64,000 nt of DNA from Tetragnatha versicolor (GCA_024610705.1 JANDEH010000008.1:37545490-37609489); one strand, 5' to 3'. Shown: positions 47,331 to 60,065, numbered from the stretch's first letter. Numbers and translations are program-made. The notes: generated by a model from the letters alone, not told the origin.

Positions 47331-50025
47331 ACCGAGAGGTCCTCTTATCTGGCCCGCGGATACCTTTCTAGTTTCTATATACGGAAGAAAGTGGATTTGT
47401 GGTGTACTCAATTAAATAAATTATTCAAGACCCCCCTCACCCCTAAATGAGTTAAAACCATGTTTTTCTGATCGTCAAATTTTCAAAAATGTTCTGGGGG
47501 AGGACCCCCAGACCCACCCTTTTTTTATAGTTTGAACTCTACTAATCACTTTGATTTTCATATTAAGTTCATTAAATTGAGAATCATACCTAAAAATAAT
47601 AAAAAAGATATATTAAAACCTATTAATATACTCGTAAGAGGGGTTGATAGTCCAAGAAAAATAAGGTTTGAAGTGGAACAAATTGTAAAAGAAAGTTTGA
47701 TGAGTGATTCTTGTAGGAAATTTTCCGTAGAAAACGATGGGGAAAAGTCTACCAAAATTAACCGTGTCTTTTAGCCAATATGGCGGATTTTCCAAAATGG
47801 GGGTCAATGGTTTTTAACTTATTACTTCCTAAAAATCGTTAATAAAATTAAAAATTTTGCTGTAAATGATTAAAATTTAGTAGTAAATTAATGGGAAACT
47901 ATTTTTTTTCTCTTAAGATAAGTAATTTATCCAATATGGTGGATTTTCCAAAATGGCGCCCACTAATGTTTGTAATGAGTAAAATTATGATGATAAATTC
48001 GTAATTTTTACAGGATATGGTTAGAATTAAGTCATAATAATATTCATATCAGTTTCCTCTCCTCAATGTATCAAATATGGCGGATTTTTTCAAAATGGCG
48101 GACAATCGTGTTTTACTTATTTGCTAAAAATCATTAATAAAATAAAACTTTTGCAGTAAATTATTAGAATTTAGTTGCAAAAAAATGTGGAACTGTTTTT
48201 TTCTCTTACAATAAGTCATTTATCCAATATGGCGATGGCGTCCACTAATGTTTAAAATACATAAATTCTGATGATAAATTCGTAATTTGTACATGATGGG
48301 GTTAGAATTAAGTCATAATACTATTGATAAAAGTTTCCTCCCCTTCAATGTATCAAATATGGCGGATTTTCCAAAATGGCGGCCACTTATTTAGATCCTT
48401 TTTTATTTTAAATTTTTATTTTCTTAATAATTAGAAATATTAAGTGTTATTTGGTAAAATATAAGCCGAACACTTATAATTTACTAAAATTTACGGGTAA
48501 ATAATGTTAAAGGTAGGTAGAAATTCAAAAATTACCATTTACCATTATGGTTCGGCAGCTTAGCACAAAAATCTGGCAATTCTGGCAACCAGCATGAAAC
48601 TTGGCATCGGCCCCCTAGCCCTGCGACCTCCTGATCTGGAGGAATTCAAGATGGCGCAAAAATCAAATTCGCCTATTTTTGCGTTATTAATGTCAATTTC
48701 TAGGTTTTCAACTATGCAGATTTCTAAAATTATTATTTAGAAGCTCTAAAAAATTACCCTATCCATGTTTTTTTACTTTTTTATCTATTTAAACGAGATT
48801 AATTTGAAATAAAATTATTCCGCTGTAATTGCTTTTGAAGTAGACTTTCATGTTTTAAACTAAGCCAATTCTATAAATAAATGTTTTGAACTACGAAATA
48901 TTTATCTGCATGAAGTTAGATACGCTTCAATTTACAAGGGAATATGGCGTCCAAGATGGCGCCGAATTCAGATTCGCCTATTTTTGCGTTATTAATGTCG
49001 ATTTCTAGGTTTCCAACTATGCAGATTTCAAAATTTACTAATTAGAAGCTCTAAAAAATTACCCTATTCATGTTTTTTTACTTTTTTATCTACTTAAACG
49101 AGATTAATTCGAAATTAAATTATTCCGCTATAACTGCTTTTGAATAGATTTTCATGTTTTAAACTAAGCCAATTCTATAAATAAATGTTTTGAACTACGA
49201 AATATTTATCTGCATGAAGTTAGATACGCTTCAATTTACAAGGGAATATGGCGTCCAAGATGGCGCCGAATTCAGGTTCGCCTATTTTTGCGTTATTAAT
49301 GTCGATTTCTAGGTTTCCTACTATGCAGAATTCAAAATTTACTATTTTGAAGCTCTAAAAACTTACCTTATATTTGTTTTACTTTTTTATAAATTTAAAC
49401 GAGATTTATCCGAAATTTAATTAGTCCGCTACAACTGATTTGTAAGTAGATTTTTATGTTTTAAACTAAGCCAATTCTATAAAAAATTGTTTGAAACTAA
49501 GCCACTTCTATGAAAAAATGTTTTAAACTATAAAACATTTACCTACGTGAAGTAAGATTTACAAGGGAATCCAATATGGCGTCCAAGGATGGCAACGAAA
49601 TCAAATTCGGCTATTTCGATTTAAGTTGGTTTTTTAGGTTTTCAACCATGCATATTTTTAAAACAATTATTAAGAAACTTTAAGAACTTACATTTTCCTA
49701 CTTAAAGACTTCTTTTATTCACCTAGAGGAGATATTTATGATGACGACTAAAATTGAAATAGTCTATTACAGCTCCATTTTCAGTCGATTTCTAAATTTT
49801 AATGAAGCCAATCAAATTTTTAAAGATGTCTGTAAATATAAAATAATTAATCTCCTTGAAATTAGATACTCATCAGTTCACCTGGAAGAAAGAAATTCTA
49901 GATGGCTTCCAAAATTAAGGAATTTAAATGTTGTGTTTGAGATAATTTGATTAAAGTAAAGCTACTCGACTAAGAAAAACTAAAGCATAAATGACAAAAA
50001 AAAACTAAATTTATTTAGCAGTTGA

Positions 50026-50328
50026 CTACTGTACACACTGTCCACCACATGCACAAAGTGTTGTGCAGGGTAAGTTCTTTCTAGAACATTTGCAGTTTTT
50101 GATGCACATTGTTTTGCATCGTGACCATTTAAATAGGTTAATGTTGCAATCATATATATGGATAAATTGCTTGGAAAAGAATATTTCTTTACCAGATGCG
50201 ACAAATTGGGGATGGAAAAGATGTTTCGATTCTTTAGAACCGCACTGGAGCAATCTCCCTGAAGCTTCTACAGATTGCAAGGAACTGATCAGCTGCGGAT
50301 GCAAAACAATGTGCATCAAAAACTGCAA
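50026..50328 (-). pseudogene. Cysteine-rich (tesmin/CXC-like) coding remnant at the palindrome centre
   Basis: The last 35 residues, WSRCKTMCIKNCKCSRKN followed by LPCTTLCACGGQC, show the C-x3-C-x3-C-x-C-x6-C-x3-C-x-C spacing of CXC (tesmin/TSO1-like) domains that bind DNA. The inverted partner on the plus strand (50210-50343) encodes the same start (CKTMCIKNC) and then diverges by frameshift. It is most likely the 3' end of a transposon gene caught in the inverted duplication. No upstream catalytic region remains, and it begins without a clear start. Confidence 0.55.
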
Positions 50329-50584
50329 TGCTGTTCTAGAGTGAACTTACCCAGCACAACACTTTGTGCATGTGATGGAAAGTGTGTACAGTAGTCAACT
50401 ACTTATTAAATTTAGTTTTTTTTGTCATTTATGCTTCTGTTTTTTTAGTCGAGTAGCTTTACTTTAATCAAATTATCTCAAACCCAACATTTAAATTCTT
50501 TAATTTTGGAAGCCATCTAGAATTTCTTTCTTCCAGGTGAACTGATGAGTATCTAATTTCAAGGAGATTAAATATTTTATATTT

Positions 50585-50970
50585 GTGAGGCGGAAAGCGA
50601 AAAGGGACCTCTTGTCGGGAAAGTTGATTTTGAGAAAAAGCCAAAAAACCGGAAGAAGGTCAAAACTATAGAATTTTTTTTCTCTCGATTTTATCGATCC
50701 TTGGACCCTTTAGAACCGAATTTTAGCTGTTGGAATCATTCCTTAACTGTGAAAAATAACGAGAGAGTAGCATTTTGAAAGTTTAAGGTCGTTTTTCGCA
50801 AAATCCACTTATTCTATTAAAACTTTTAATTACTGGCGATTCGTAATTTTTTGAGCTACAAGGATGATGATGGTCTTAAAATCTTCATAAATCTGTACAG
50901 ATTGAGAAAAATATAATAACTCCATTTCGACGAACGCCGACAAGAGGTCCCTTTTCGCTTTCCGTCTCAC
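50585..50970. mobile_element. MITE with GTGAGGCGGAAAGCG ends, copy 2, inside the palindrome's right arm
   Basis: Ends GTGAGGCGGAAAGCGAAAAG / CTTTTCGCTTTCCGTCTCAC are flanked by ATTT on both sides (50581-50584 and 50971-50974). It is inverted relative to copy 1. The left arm of the palindrome keeps the empty site (near 49831-49840, tgtaaatata), which confirms a 4-bp duplication. Confidence 0.92.
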
Positions 50971-53175
50971 ATTTACAGATATCTTTAAAAATTTGATTGG
51001 CTTCATTAAAATTTAGAAATCGACTGAAAATGGAGCTGTAATAGACTATTTTAATTTTAGTCGTCATCACAAATATCTCTTCCAGGTGAATAAAAGAAGT
51101 CTAAGTAGGAAAATGTAAGTTCTTAGAGTTTCTTAATAATTGTTTTAAAAATATGCATGGTTGAAAACCTAAAAAACCAACTTAAATCGAAATAGCCGAA
51201 TTTGATTTCGGTGCCATCCTTGGACGCCATATTGCATTCCCTTGTAAATCTTACTTCACGTAGGTAAATGTTTTATAGTTTAAAACATTTTTTCATAGAA
51301 GTGGCTTAGTTTCAAACAATTTTTTATAGAATTGGCTTAGTTTAAAACATAAAAATCTACTTAAAAATCAGTTGTAGCGGACTAATTAAATTTCGGATAA
51401 ATCTCGTTTAAATTGATAAAAAAGTAAAAAAAAATATAAGGTAAGTTTTTAGAGCTTCAAAATAGTAAATTTTGAAATCTGCATAGTTGAAAACCTAGAA
51501 ATCGACATTAATAACGCAAAAATAGGTGAATTTGAATTCGGCGCCATCTTGGACGCCATATTGGATTCCCTTGTAAATTGACGCGTATCTAACTTCATGT
51601 AGATAAATATTTTGTAGTTCAAAACATTTATTTATAGAATTGGCTTAGTTTAAAACATGAAAATCTACTTAAAAAGCAGTTATAGCGGAATAATTTAATT
51701 TCGAATTAATCTCGTTTAAATAGATAAAAAAGTAAAAAAACATGGATAGGGTAATTTTTTAGAGCTTCTAAATAATAATTTTTGAAAATTGCATTGTTGA
51801 AAACCTAGAAATCGCCATTAATAACGCAAAAATAGGCGAATTTGATTTTGGTGCCATCTTGAATTCCTCCTTATCAGGGGGTCGCAGAGCTAGGGGGCCG
51901 GTGGTTTTAAGACCCTTATATCATAAAGAATAAGTATGCCAAGTTTCATGCTGGTTGCCAGAATTGCCAGATTCTGGTGTTTTTTTGCGCTAAAGCGGCC
52001 GCACTATTAAGTTGGAAATATGCGGCCGCCTTTTTGGAAATAATTTCTATGTATCACAAAATCTGGGTTAATATACCATTTTATAGGTAATTTAATTAAT
52101 AATTATTTATGTTATGCCAAAATAAAATTTATTGATACTTAAAAACGTTAAAAATAAAAAGGCTCTAAATAAGTGGCCGCCATTTTGGAAAATCCTCCAT
52201 ATTTGATACATAGAGGGGGAGGAAACTTTTATCAATAATATTATGACTTAATTCTAACTCCATCCTGTACAAATTAAGAATTTATTATCAGAATTTATGT
52301 ATTTTCAACATTAGTGGACGCCATTTTGTAAAATCCGCCATATTGGATAAATAACTTATTGTAAGAGAAAAAAAACAGTTCCACATAATTTTTGCAACTA
52401 AATTCTAATAATTTACTGCAAAAGTTTTATTTTATTAATGATTTTTAGCAAATAAGTAAAACACGATTGTCCGCCATTTTGAAAAAATCCGCCATATTTG
52501 ATACATTGAGGAGAGGAAACTGATAAGAAAATTATTATTACTTAATTCTAACTATATGCTGTAAAAATTACGAATTTATCATCATAATTTTACTCATTAT
52601 AAACATTAGTGGACGCCATTTTGGAAAATCCGCCATATTGGATAAATGACTAATCGTAAGAGAAAAAATAGTTCCCCATTAATTTTACTTCTTTATTTCA
52701 ATCATTTACAGCAAAATTTATAATTTTATTAGCGATTTTTAGGAAGTAATAAGTTAAAAACGATTGACCGCCATTTTGGAAAATCCGCCATATTGGCTAA
52801 TGGACACGGTTAATTTTGGTACACTTTTCACCATCGTTTTCTACGGAAAATTTCCTATAAGAATCACCCATCAAACTTTCTTTTACAATTTGTTCCACTT
52901 GAACCCCTTTTTTGAGCTAACTTTCTTGGACTAGAAATTGAAATTTATTTCAAATTCAGGGTCTTGTTTAGAATCCAGAACCATCATCGAAAAAATATAA
53001 GTGTACAGTAGAAAAAAAATTCAATTAAAAGTTGGAAAAAATCTTAAAGGAAATAGAAAAGACTACCTTAAATGGAAAATTAATTATATTTCTTTTTAGT
53101 TCACTGCACAAAAGTGGAAAATAGAAAGACCAAGACATATACAATTCAAAATGTCAAAGGTATTATGAAACCGAG

Positions 53176-54231
53176 CATGGGCGCCGCCAGGATTTCTTTT
53201 AGGGGGGCGCATCCATCTGTGTTTACAAATTATTCTACTAATTTGTAAAACAGGATTTATAAGTCTGCGTATTTCTTTTCCTTTAATATAGAAGTTGTTT
53301 GGGGAAGGGCCCAAATTTTTTTTCCTCCCGCTTCTCATGCGTGTTTAATGGACCCAATGTAGCTTTTAATAAATTTTTAGGTAGAATTTGTGTCTTAAGG
53401 AACTTATAACAGGAGAAGTTTCGCGAATATAATAAAGTTCCAACAAATAAAGGGGGGGGGTCTGGGGGTCCTCCCCCAGAAAATTTTTGGAAACTTCACT
53501 CTAAAAAACAGGTTTCAACTAGTTTTGGTTCAACGAACTTTCGATTTACATTTTTAGGTAAGATTTGCATTTGAAGAACTTAACATGGGCGGATTCAGTA
53601 TTTGTTTTTTTTTTGGGGGGGGGGGCTAAGAATTTGTATAATCCAATTTAATCTTCTTGATGATCTTAATATATAAAAGGTAGTAAGGTAGTGAATTATC
53701 CTGCTCGAACTACTAAAAGAGGGGTCTGGGGGAAAAATTTTTGAAATTTAAGTAAAAAAAACCCATTTTTTTAATTCGTTTTGGTACTCATCCGAATTTC
53801 GGATATAGATTTTATGGTAGAATTTTTCCGTTTTGACAACTTAATATAAAATAGAGTAATAATAGAATTAAAAGTACCAAGGGGGTCTGGGGGTTCTCCC
53901 TCAGAAAATTTTTGAAAATTTGACCTTAAAATTACTGGGTTTTAACTCATTTGGTGCATAAAATGCCCTATTATATAGTGTAAAACTTTTCATTTTTTGG
54001 GGGGAGCTAATGCCCCCTAGCCCCCCCTGGATCTGCCAGTGGAACTTTATATGAAAAATAGAATTCCAAGTACAAAAGGGGATCTGGGGGTTATCACCCA
54101 GACATTTTTTTGGAAATTTAACCCAAAAAACCAAGTTTAAACCCTTTCTATGTGGTTTGGGTACACTTAGTCCGATTTTTTCCAGGGGGATGCAAGTGCA
54201 CCCCCTTGCACCCCCCTCCCGGCTCCCCATG
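53176..54231. mobile_element. hAT-like element, outer
   Basis: Ends catgggcgccgccagga / tcccggctccccatg are flanked by an exact 8-bp duplication AAACCGAG (53168-53175 and 54232-54239). The interior repeats the ggtctgggggtcctcccccag and agaaaatttttggaaa themes. It contains the element at 53584-54041. No transposase. Confidence 0.82.
53584..54041. mobile_element. hAT-like element nested in the one above
   Basis: Ends catgggcggattcagta / cctggatctgccagtg match the CAGTGGCGGATC family (43105-43412). Flanks GAACTTAA / GAACTTTA (53576-53583 and 54042-54049) agree in 7 of 8 bases. Confidence 0.75.
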
Positions 54232-54597
54232 AAACCGAGTCATTTAGGCAGTTAAATGAACATCAATGGAGTGCAACATTCACTGGCAGTTAGAAGTGGT
54301 TAAAAAACTTATAAACTCGAAACAATCTTGGTTTTAACTTAGTTCATATCACCAAAGAATAAGAAAAGAAATACAACTTAAACTTCATGTTAAGCAAAAA
54401 CAAAATGCAATGAATGGACACATATTTCGCCAAATTCAAGGGGTATATCTGCCTATATATAGGGGTAATTATTTTTCCCTCTTTCCTCTTATGGATGATT
54501 TTTTACCGCAAAAATCAATTTTCCACTTTTGCATTGTAGTACTTATTCCCTTTTTTAAACGAACGTTTGAATTGTTATGTTAAATTTAACATAACTA

Positions 54598-55352
54598 CAG
54601 TCGAATCCGCTTAATGTGATCACGGTTAATGTTATCAATCGGATAATGTTATGGGAATCGACAGGTCCCGATCATTCCTATTTAATTTTATGTAAAATAC
54701 ATCGTTTAATGTGATCAACTATGAATCATCACTCCGCTTAATATTATCAAAATTTTTCCATATCCCCTTTAAAACGACCGCTTTTGGGTTCTAGTTTCAT
54801 TTTGTAGGTCAATTTTTACAAGTAAACATCTTCTCCATAAGAACATCTGGCGCTTCTTTTTTCTGAAATTCAGTATGGGTAAGAAAAATAAATCATTCCG
54901 TATTATATTGAAAGAAAACAGTTATGGGGAGGGTCCGAAGCCATACTTGTGATTGGTTAAAGAAACACCAAGATCCACGCTTTGCAGATGTTTCTGATAA
55001 GAGATTTTGATTTTCCCTTGTTTAATGAAATTCAGATTAAGTAATAAATGAGTGGTTTTTGGAGTGGAAGGATATAATGGAGCGGAAAAAAGAAACCTTT
55101 CTATAAAAATACTAAGTAAGCGATTATTTTAATTTTATTAACTGGACTACTCTTATATTTTCCCCTTAAAATTTTTCCTAGTTTAAAAATAGAGTTCTAA
55201 ATACATTTATTACGATTACATGATTTTGATTTTAAAGCAAACAATCTAGTAACACTGCTGTTTTTTTATATGAGATCGCTTATTGTTATCGATCGGATAA
55301 TGTTATCAGTTTAGTCTCGGACAATTGCGATCACATTAAGCGGACTCGACTG
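54598..55352. mobile_element. pogo/Tc1-mariner-like MITE
   Basis: Ends CAGTCGAATCCGCTTAATGT / ACATTAAGCGGACTCGACTG-like (with a small gap on the right) are flanked by TA on both sides (54596-54597 and 55353-55354). Ends of this type occur in pogo/Tigger elements. The internal words gttatcaatcggataatgtt and gttatcgatcggataatgtt repeat near both ends. No transposase frame. Confidence 0.82.
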
Positions 55353-55416
55353 TAATTTTATTTTTTAAGTTGTTGATTTTAAAAGCGGCATATTTACATT
55401 AAAACTTTTCTTTCAG

Positions 55417-55855
55417 GATTGACGAGGAGCATTTTTTGTCGGTATGTTGACCAAGATATGCTGGTATAAATGGAAGGACTACGCTTACAAATGGCGATGG
55501 AGCTCCTCGTTGCTCTTTTCGTACATCCTCAAAACAAACATGTAGTCAGCTTATTGTGGAGATCCCAGCCTTACCCCTTCATCACAGCAGAGGAACTTTA
55601 TAATCTTCTGAAACCCTTTGTAGTGTACAGGCATGATCTGCTTAGAAAGGCTTGCGAGGAATTTAAGAAGACGATAAAATAGTAAACACGATATGCCCAG
55701 TTCCTTAAGTGTCTCAGCCTAGATCTCTAAAGCACCTATCGAGAGTCCAGGTTCGCAAATGTTTAAATGAAGCTAACACTCTCAACGATAAAACAATTGA
55801 AGGATTGGACATTCCTGCAACTCTTAAAGTTCACCTTAAGCTTGGTGATTTATAA
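55417..55855 (+). pseudogene. Pseudogene copy of SOCS-box gene exon 2
   Basis: The segment follows a copied splice acceptor (cttttctttcag) and aligns with exon 2 (41338-41779) end to end: GGLRLQMALELLVVLF against EGLRLQMAMELLVALF and the SOCS box SLKHLSRVQVRKCLNEAN. Three defects break it: one extra T at about 55431-55437, an 11-bp insertion at about 55670-55680 containing a repeated acgata, and a Glu-to-stop change (CCT TAA) just after. The deletion near 55830 is in frame. The exon 2 3' flank is also copied (gagtagcagtgtctt at 42029 and 56152), so this is a DNA-level duplication and not a processed copy. No copy of exon 1 is present in the window. Confidence 0.88.
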
Positions 55856-56289
55856 CTAACTTTATTATCAATGTAGACTACTGATTTCAATTGTATATGT
55901 TACTACCTCTACTTCAACTTACTGAGTAAAATCAGTGTTGAAATGCAATTTCATTTTATGAGCTTTTAGTATAACTATTTTTACATTTTACAATGTGTTG
56001 ATTTATTTGTGCTTTTATTCAATAACTGTCTTTTTTACTTAAAATAAAACTTGTTTATTAGATAAAACGTTTCTTCTTTTTTTAAAATTTATTTTTACTC
56101 TAAGCAACAAATTGATTTCTTAACTACAAGCATAAAAATTAACACCATTTGAGTAGCAGTGTCTTTTACAATGATGAATTAATTTTTGATAATAATTCTG
56201 GAAATATTTCATTCAAAATGAAAATTATTTGAATGTTCCGTTTAAATAGAATTGAAGTAAACGTATAGCGAACGTTTCATCTCCAAGCT

Positions 56290-56390
56290 AAATCAGAGCC
56301 TGATTTCTGGGAGGGCATTCGGGGCACTTGCCCAGGGCCCCCATTTCAAGAGGGACCCCAAAACTCTTAAAAAGCTCTAAGAAAATGAGA
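56290..56390. repeat. Interspersed repeat, inverted copy of 36130-36232
   Basis: cagagcctgatttctgggag to agagggaccccaaa is the reverse complement of the segment just upstream of the SOCS-box gene's 5' region (atttctgggagggcattcgg is shared). It contains a GGGCC-type palindrome. Ends are not resolved. Confidence 0.7.
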
Positions 56391-56466
56391 AAGAGTAAAA
56401 TAATTTTTTAAGTAATGGATTTAAAATCAGTATAATTTTAAACTTTTAATTTTATTTAGTGTATAT

Positions 56467-56698
56467 GTTACGGGCAAGGCAATAAACAGATCATAATTAA
56501 TAATGCCAAAGTGAGGCGGGCAATGTGATAAATTCACTGGAATTTATTAATGACTATTTGTCACTTTGACCAAAATACACGGGTATTATTAATCATGCTC
56601 GGGTATATCACACTGATGCTGTTGTTGTCTTATGCCACTTGGAATGTCCAAGCTCCACTGCAAAGCGGTATATCACATTGCCCGTAACAATTACACTT
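56467..56698. mobile_element. MITE with GTTACGGGCAA ends
   Basis: gttacgggcaaggcaataaa at the left and cacattgcccgtaac at the right form an inverted pair. The word gggcaatgtgataaattcac occurs inside and its relatives at 26494-26545. No clear target duplication. Confidence 0.6.
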
Positions 56699-57627
56699 GA
56701 ATTAAATAATAAAACAGTAAAACTTTTAGATAATGATAATATTACAGTAAAATTTTTAGGAGAATTAAATAAAAACAAAGAAAATTAATTTAAAAATGAT
56801 GAGCCAGAGGGAAAAATAAGAGGAAAGAATATAAATGAAAAATAAGACTGAAAAAGAGAAAAAAAATTTAAAAGAGAGGAAAACAACTCACAAATATTTT
56901 TAGACTGATCTTTCTTTGCATATAACAATTTGGAAATAGATGATTGAGATTATCTTGTGAAAAAACCTAACACAAAACCTTTTTAGATCCATACCTTTTT
57001 AGATTTTTTCGGTGTTCATTTTATTTTTTCTTTAAATTCTGTTAATAAAGATTGTTTATTACTACTTACTAATAATTAGTATTATTTAATGCTTAGAATT
57101 AGTCTTCAATAAACATTACCATCAATTTAAAGGACTAGGTACTAAAAATCCCAAACTGAATTAGTGAATTCAAAAACTATCCGAAACGAACGATATTTTT
57201 TATTAGTGTAACTTGAATATTTATTAATTTGTTGTAGTTGTTGTTTCTGATCCCCCGAAATGATAAGAACAGACACAATCCATGAGTCATGGACGTCCAA
57301 GAAATCTAAAAATTAGCTTAGGTTGGGAAAGAACCTCGTCTATATTGTAAAATTTAGGCAGGATAAAATATGATCAGGAGAAGCCGGAGCTGTTTTACAC
57401 TTTGATTTTTTGGCATATTTCCATCAAAATTTATTTAATTGACAATAAAATTATATTAAGAACACCTAATTAGCAAATTAATTAATTTTTTATAAAATTT
57501 AAAATTTTAATAAATTTTAATATCACAATATAGGCTTGTAATACATGTTTATAGGTTGATTTTTAATCCTATTACAAAATATTATTTTTGCAATAAAAAT
57601 TGAAATATACTTCAAAATTTTAAAAAA

Positions 57628-58062
57628 ATTCTTAATTATGTCAAACTAGTTTCAACACCTGGAACAAATTGAAATAAACGCTTTTTAAACGGTTTTCACT
57701 CAGAAATGGCCTAACAACATACTTAAAAATCGGACAATATCGGACAGTGTTTTAATTATTTAAAAAAAACATGCATTTTGGAACAAAAATATTAATATTT
57801 TTTATAAAGGCATGTACTACATGTTTATAGGTTAATTTTCTATTGTGATGCCGAAGAATATAATATTTTGTTTATAAAATTGAAAGACACTTCAAAATTT
57901 AAAAATAAAAAAAATTGAAAAATTAAATTTCCCACTGTCCGATTTTGTCCGATTTTTTGTATGTTGTTTGGTAGGCAGGCTATTTCTGAGTGAAAACGAT
58001 TTAAAAAGCGTTTATTGCAATTTGTTCCAGGTGTTGAGACTAGTTTGACGTAATTAAGAATT
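57628..58062. mobile_element. Foldback element related to foldback B
   Basis: Arms attcttaattatgtcaaact / tagtttgacgtaattaagaa pair and continue to cggacaatatcggacag / ctgtccgattttgtccg. The words ggttttcactcagaaatgg and caaattgaaataaacg correspond to the arm of element B in the SOCS-box intron. Confidence 0.8.
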
Positions 58063-58069
58063 TATTTTG

Positions 58070-60060
58070 CTGCACACCCCCGGGGGTCCGCGGACCACAG
58101 TTTAAGAACTTAGTGAACGGCCAGAAAGAGAAGAAAAAATTGAATCTTTCAATCTAAACAATTCTAAAACTAATTCAAATTTAAAAAAAAAACGAAACGC
58201 CAACTTTTTTATAAAAAATAATTGTATGTGTGTTTAAAAAATCATATTTATATTATCATTAGATTTTCTTCTACTGAAAAACTGAAAAAGCATCGAAAAT
58301 TTAAAAACTTTAAAATTTAATTACTAATCTAAAACTAATCCGAAATTTGAAAAAAGGCGACCAGGTGCAAAACTTCATGCCTAAGAGTATGTGTCGCAAA
58401 AAATCATATATCTGCTGTGAATAGATTTTGCTGGGGGCGAACTCGCGGCAGAAAAAAAATAATTTTCGACTTTGACATTAAATAACTCCAGAACTAATTA
58501 TCTCAATTATTAGCTTTTGGAATGAAAATGATTTTTATTGTCAAAATTATATAATATTCCATGGAATAGTTTTTGCATGGTAAGATTTCAAAATGTCGAA
58601 GATAAAATTTTCAATATAAGCGGCGGCGGTGACGGCGGTGATCACTGTTACTTTTTTTTACATAGAGAGAAACATTCCATAGATTTAAAATATTAAAAAT
58701 GTTACCGCTTTAAATAATATAATATTTAATTTAGATGTAACCGTCTTTTTCCAAAGAAAACTTACCAAAGAACGCTGGTAATAAATATAAATTCAGTAAA
58801 ATTTGAAGAAAAAAAATCTTTAATCTTATTGATAGAAACTGAAAGAAAACTTTTAAGTCATAGATACAAATTTAATATTGAAAAAAAATTAACACAATTA
58901 TCTAAAATATTTATTTATAAAAATACCACTTTTATAAGACAAAGTCTTAAGTCTATAATATGGCACAGCCAAACAAACCACAGACTGTATAAAAATACAT
59001 ATTAAATAAATTTTCTTCTTTAAAAAACCAGTAAGTTTCATATAAGTTTCTTAAATTTACGTCTCTTTTGAATTACTTTTAATGTAAAATAATTTTTAGT
59101 AGTACTTATAATTTTTAGATAAATAGGCTAATGGAATACTAGAGCATTTCTTTCAAAAACATTTATGATCTTATTTTAAAATGTTTTAAAACATGTTATA
59201 TATATAATATCACAACTCCTTAAAATTTCTCTTTAGCAAAAAACTTTGCAATATTCATATTTAAAAAATCTTTTGTTGTTGTTGCCTTAATAAACCCGTG
59301 ATCAGGATGACAAATTAAGAATTATCTTTAATTACATGTATGACTGACTGAACTATGAATATTCATGTAATAATTAAAAATATATCTCTCTACTTATACA
59401 TTCATTTTCCTTAACATCTTAATCATTTGAAATTTATAAACACAATATTTTTAAACATCATTCAAATGCTATCTAGAATCTATACAATACAACAATTACA
59501 ATTTGACATACAGAAAGGTAACTTCAATATTGCATGCATAACGTAGTTGTAAATAGTATATACAAAAACAAGTTGATAGATGCGACTAGATGATAGGCAG
59601 AATAGCTTCAAATAATTTCGACATTTATATAAAAAATTCCAGAAAAATATTGTTCTTATTCTGTGTTAAAAATAGCATAAATCCTACTTTTAATGCCACA
59701 TTTGAAAGAACTTAATCTTAATTTACTTTGTTAGAAGTATTTGATGACTTTGATATGTTTTCTTTTCCTGTAGATATAATGGCACTTCCACACCACAGTT
59801 TGACTAATAGAATCCATTACAAAATTTCTTCTATACGATGGTACAGAGAACTCCACTAGCATTATTTTTTTTTAAAGAAATGCAACACCGTCTTTGACTA
59901 CAACATCTGCATATATTGTCATCATAAATCGTAAACAATTCAATGTATAAAACTGGTTTTGAAAGTCTACTAAATTGAATAAAAATGTGCTCTTAGAGAA
60001 AATGTCATTTGTCCATTTGAAAAATTGTTAATGCCTAGAATTTGAGTTTCATTAAAACCC
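58070..60060. other. Downstream sequence of the ATGL-like gene, probably including its 3' UTR
   Basis: AT-rich sequence with several TTTATT words, which read AATAAA on the minus strand, but none can be singled out as the cleavage site. No other gene or mobile-element ends with duplications were recognised except a hAT-like terminus near 58085-58110. Confidence 0.4.
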
Positions 60061-60065
60061 CAATA

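Larger units (their letters stand above)
47648..52932. repeat. Giant imperfect palindrome, about 5.3 kb
   Basis: Ends tagtccaagaaa / tttcttggacta enclose two arms that pair across nearly the whole length with the centre near 50210. Each arm contains repeated ccaatatggcggattttcca-type words (three to five copies) and a tandem 305-bp unit: four units on the left (starting near 48650, 48957, 49259 and 49579), three on the right (near 51200, 51545 and 51845). The right arm alone contains the MITE at 50585-50970. The inner ends of the arms encode a cysteine-rich segment. I found no convincing target duplication, so it may be a foldback transposon or an inverted duplication of an older element. Confidence 0.82.

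Noticed and set aside
47558..47807. Short frames at the left end of the giant palindrome
   Set aside because: Not preserved in the complementary right arm and without homology.
49738..49950. 70-aa frame that also occurs in the right arm
   Set aside because: The right-arm version is cut by the MITE and the frame lacks any domain; shared only because the arms are copies.
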